A stretch of 10,570 bases of DNA from Methylophaga sp. (GTDB lineage Bacteria; Pseudomonadota; Gammaproteobacteria; Nitrosococcales; Methylophagaceae): assembly GCF_030651745.1 (NCBI RefSeq), contig NZ_JAUSCC010000145.1:1-10570 (forward strand), written 5' to 3'. Below the pieces are notes generated by a model, which was not told the origin of the DNA, ran no database searches, and saw nothing but the letters and a program-made list of their open reading frames with translations. Made by a program: the position numbers and the translations under genes. Below are positions 8,681 through 10,570 of this stretch, piece after piece (the stretch's first letter is position 1; every line of letters starts with the position of its first letter).

Positions 8681-10147
8681 ATGGAAGAACTCAATGAAAA
8701 ACCGGCAGCATTAACTTTAGATGAAATTAACTTTCAAACGCTCGCGGAAGATGCGCCTGTTACATTATGGCTTACAGATATCCATGGCAATGTAATTTTT
8801 ACCAACAATCAGTATAAAAACTTTATCGGTCGGGAAAAGGTAGAAAAACTCGGCGGAAAAGCTTGGTTTAATGCCTTGCATCCCGATGATCGCGATTATT
8901 GCTTAACCGTGTTTAGAGATGCATTTGAAACTTACAAACCATTCACCATGGAATATCGTTTGCGTAGAAGAGATGGTGAATATCGACATTTTATCGATCA
9001 CGGTGAACCATATATAGACAGTTTCGGACGCTTTTCTGGATTTGTTGGATCATCAACTGATATTACAGAGCAAAAATTATCTGAAGATGAACTAAAAAAA
9101 TCTCATCAGGAGTTAACTCAATACAACTATGAGATGAATCTAATTAATCAACTCAATTCATACCTGCAGGTCTGTCGTTCGGTTGATGAAACCTACCCTA
9201 TCGTTTCCTATTACGCAGAACAGATTTTTCCTGACTGTACAGGCGCGTTGTATTTATTTAATGATAAAAAAACGCTGGTAGAGTCCATGACAACCTGGGG
9301 GCTTGAAGAAGAAATTAATAGTGCTCCGGTTATTGCGCCTGATGACTGTTGGTCGCTTCGGCAAGGCAAAGTACACACTACATTAAACAACGACGGCAGA
9401 CTCAAGTGCAAACATGTCAGAGAAGGTGTCAGCAACTATATCTGTGAACCTATTATTGCCCAAGGCGAAATGTTGGGAATGCTGCACATCGAATTTAATG
9501 CCGCAAAAAACAAGTTTGGTGAAGAAAAAAATTATTACATTGAATCACGCAAACGTTTAGTCAAAATTACCTCTGATAATCTTGCTTTATCACTGGTCAG
9601 TTTAAAACTTAAAGAAGCACTGCAGTCACAATCGGTACGTGATCCATTAACTTATCTTTTCAATCGCCGGTTTATGGAAGAAAGTCTTGAACGGGAGATC
9701 CATAGATGTGCCCGTGCCCAGCATGGTCTTGGATTGATTTTAAGTGATATAGACCATTTCAAGAGTTTCAACGATAACTATGGACATGATGCAGGAGATC
9801 TTGTTTTAGTCGAATATGCAACTATGCTGCAAAAACATTTTCGCAGCAGTGATGTTATATGTCGCTATGGTGGTGAAGAATTCATCATAATCATGCCAGA
9901 TATTAATAAAGAACATCTCATAAGTCGCGCGCATATTCTATGTAAAGAGATCAGCACATTAGAACTGCTGTATCAAAATAAACCGCTCCCCAATATTACA
10001 GCATCCTTCGGTGTGGCTTATCTGCACAACACCCTTATTGAAAAATCTGAACTGATAAAAGCAGCTGATGTCGCATTATATGAAGCCAAAAATAGTGGTC
10101 GTAATCAGGTAATAGTATCGACAGTAGAGTTCGCTGAAAGCCCTTGA
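8681..10147 (+). CDS. PAS-GAF-GGDEF diguanylate cyclase
   Basis: The 488-residue protein should make cyclic di-GMP from two GTP. An N-terminal PAS/PAC domain (about 15-132; LHPDDR 66-71, EYRLRRRDGEYRHF 91-104) is followed by a short linker helix, a GAF domain (about 155-305) and a GGDEF domain (about 318-480). The active-site loop is GGEEF (397-401), with the metal-binding Asp356 in SDIDHFKSFND, so catalysis should be intact. RSSD (388-391), five residues before GGEEF, is a complete product-inhibition I-site. The GAF part has DDCWSLRQGK (221-230) plus Cys243, His245 and Cys255, a Cys/His pattern I associate with GAF domains of this cyclase type. No membrane segment or signal peptide is seen, so it is a cytoplasmic sensor; the ligand is unknown. 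It appears to be monocistronic. Confidence 0.92.
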   Translation: MEELNEKPAALTLDEINFQTLAEDAPVTLWLTDIHGNVIFTNNQYKNFIGREKVEKLGGKAWFNALHPDDRDYCLTVFRDAFETYKPFTMEYRLRRRDGEYRHFIDHGEPYIDSFGRFSGFVGSSTDITEQKLSEDELKKSHQELTQYNYEMNLINQLNSYLQVCRSVDETYPIVSYYAEQIFPDCTGALYLFNDKKTLVESMTTWGLEEEINSAPVIAPDDCWSLRQGKVHTTLNNDGRLKCKHVREGVSNYICEPIIAQGEMLGMLHIEFNAAKNKFGEEKNYYIESRKRLVKITSDNLALSLVSLKLKEALQSQSVRDPLTYLFNRRFMEESLEREIHRCARAQHGLGLILSDIDHFKSFNDNYGHDAGDLVLVEYATMLQKHFRSSDVICRYGGEEFIIIMPDINKEHLISRAHILCKEISTLELLYQNKPLPNITASFGVAYLHNTLIEKSELIKAADVALYEAKNSGRNQVIVSTVEFAESP

Positions 10148-10422
10148 AGTTCTGGGCACACAACTTGTGTTGCTACTGATTGAAGCTGTTAATGACTAGG
10201 TCTGCTGTTTTCTTGCTTAGGTAAGGGCACTCCCAAACCTCAAGACAAAAAACCTCGGTTGGTTACTTTGAATATAGTGTTTGGATGGTTTACCTAGGTG
10301 ACATACCTTATCAGCCATATCCCTGTGGTTGACCCTGCGGGCTCCCTGCGGTCGTGCAAAATCGTTCTCTACGATTTTGTCACTTCGTTCAAGTAGGTCA
10401 CACTTTCTAAACGGTAAATAAT
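10148..10422. repeat. Gene-poor spacer with repeat-like DNA beside the rRNA operon
   Basis: No convincing gene is seen in these 275 bases. They hold the inverted repeats ACACAA-C-TTGTGT (10158-10170) and ACCTAGGT (10292-10299), two copies of CCCTGCGG 11 bases apart (10333-10340 and 10344-10351), and a 9-bp hairpin CAAAATCGT/ACGATTTTG (10357-10365 and 10371-10379) with a 5-base loop. GC-rich direct repeats next to a clean hairpin recall REP-like or decayed mobile elements dispersed in gammaproteobacterial genomes. Whether it is multicopy cannot be seen from one window. Confidence 0.4.
10217..10318 (-). other. Small minus-strand open frame downstream of 5S rRNA, doubtful gene
   Basis: An ATG at 10318 opens a 33-residue frame (MADKVCHLGKPSKHYIQSNQ at its start) ending with TAA at 10217-10219. 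The same frame is free of stops back to 10462, right through the rRNA terminator and the CAAAATCG hairpin, 81 sense codons in all. No plausible ribosome binding site precedes the ATG. I think this is a chance or relic frame carried by a repeat rather than an expressed gene. Confidence 0.15.
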
Positions 10423-10454
10423 AAAAAAGGCCACCCCTATCGGAGTGGCCTTTT
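10423..10454 (-). terminator. rRNA operon terminator, perhaps two-way
   Basis: On the minus strand a 13-bp stem (10442-10454 with 10425-10437, including one G-T pair) closes a GATA loop and runs into TTTTTT then ATTATT. It begins about 12 bases after the end of the 5S gene and is a classic rRNA operon terminator. On the plus strand the same hairpin ends in TTTTC, so it may also stop transcripts arriving from the diguanylate cyclase gene. Confidence 0.92.
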
Positions 10455-10466
10455 CTATTATATTAA

Positions 10467-10570
10467 AGCCTGGCAGTGACCTACTTTCACATGGGAACTC
10501 CCACACTATCATCGGCGCTGAGCTGTTTCACTTCTGTGTTCGGGATGGGAACAGGTGGTGCCAACTCGCT
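10467..10570 (-). rRNA. rrf: 5S ribosomal RNA, 3' part
   Basis: The reverse complement matches the bacterial 5S rRNA: CCCATCCCGAACACAGAAGTGAAAC (loop C and stem III region, written here in two overlapping parts as CCCATCCCGAACACAG and CAGAAGTGAAAC), GCGCCGATGATAGTGTGGG (stem and loop E region) and the 3' end GTAGGTCACTGCCAGGCT. About 104 of the usual 116-120 bases are present; the 5' end lies beyond the window. The 3' end at 10467 is good to one or two bases. It is the last gene of an rRNA operon read leftwards into this window. Confidence 0.96.

Noticed and set aside
10148..10422. Intact insertion sequence or tRNA gene in the spacer before the rRNA operon
   Set aside because: No transposase-length frame, terminal inverted repeats or tRNA cloverleaf features could be found; only repeat-like fragments are visible.

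Overview
The window reads as chromosomal DNA of a gammaproteobacterium, probably marine or salt-tolerant. The signs are a complete Na+-translocating NADH:quinone oxidoreductase operon in gammaproteobacterial order, an nqrM gene beside it, a moderately AT-rich composition and a gammaproteobacterial-type 5S rRNA. A Methylophaga-like organism is one possibility, but this is an impression from protein style and cannot be settled from the window.

Layout. Positions 1-72 hold a short leader with a perfect 16-bp palindrome and the nqrA ribosome binding site. Positions 73-5951 are nqrA, nqrB, nqrC, nqrD, nqrE and nqrF, tightly packed with gaps of 0-2 bases or 1-base start/stop overlaps. They are followed by nqrM (5953-6156), a maturation factor, and a two-CBS-domain protein (6177-6641). 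A clear intrinsic terminator (6669-6692) closes this eight-gene unit. Next is a monocistronic cysteine synthase gene (6785-7741, cysK type). It converges on a minus-strand secreted alpha/beta hydrolase gene (coding 8480 down to 7755), with a strong hairpin at the junction. The hydrolase diverges from a PAS-GAF-GGDEF diguanylate cyclase gene (8681-10147) across a roughly 200-bp region rich in small direct and inverted repeats. After that gene lie about 280 bp without a convincing gene but with several palindromes and a repeat-like look. The window ends with a minus-strand rRNA terminator and the 3' part of a 5S rRNA gene, the end of an rRNA operon that enters from the right.

How the genes work together. 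NqrF oxidises NADH and passes electrons through FAD and 2Fe-2S, then through the Fe-S centre shared by NqrD and NqrE, the covalent FMNs of NqrC and NqrB, and riboflavin, to ubiquinone, while Na+ is pumped out. All the cofactor residues that can be judged by eye are present: NqrF Cys67/73/76/108, NqrD Cys27/110, NqrE Cys26/124, NqrB Thr230 and NqrC Thr242. NqrM helps build the complex. The flavin transferase ApbE, often encoded next to nqrF, is not between nqrF and nqrM and must be elsewhere. The CBS protein shares the operon and may sense adenine nucleotides, but its role is unknown. The remaining genes (cysteine synthesis, secreted hydrolase, c-di-GMP signalling) look like ordinary unlinked neighbours. 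I see no defence island, prophage, CRISPR array or intact insertion sequence. The least-explained parts are the nqr-linked CBS protein, the iterated repeats before the diguanylate cyclase gene, and the repeat-like DNA beside the rRNA operon.
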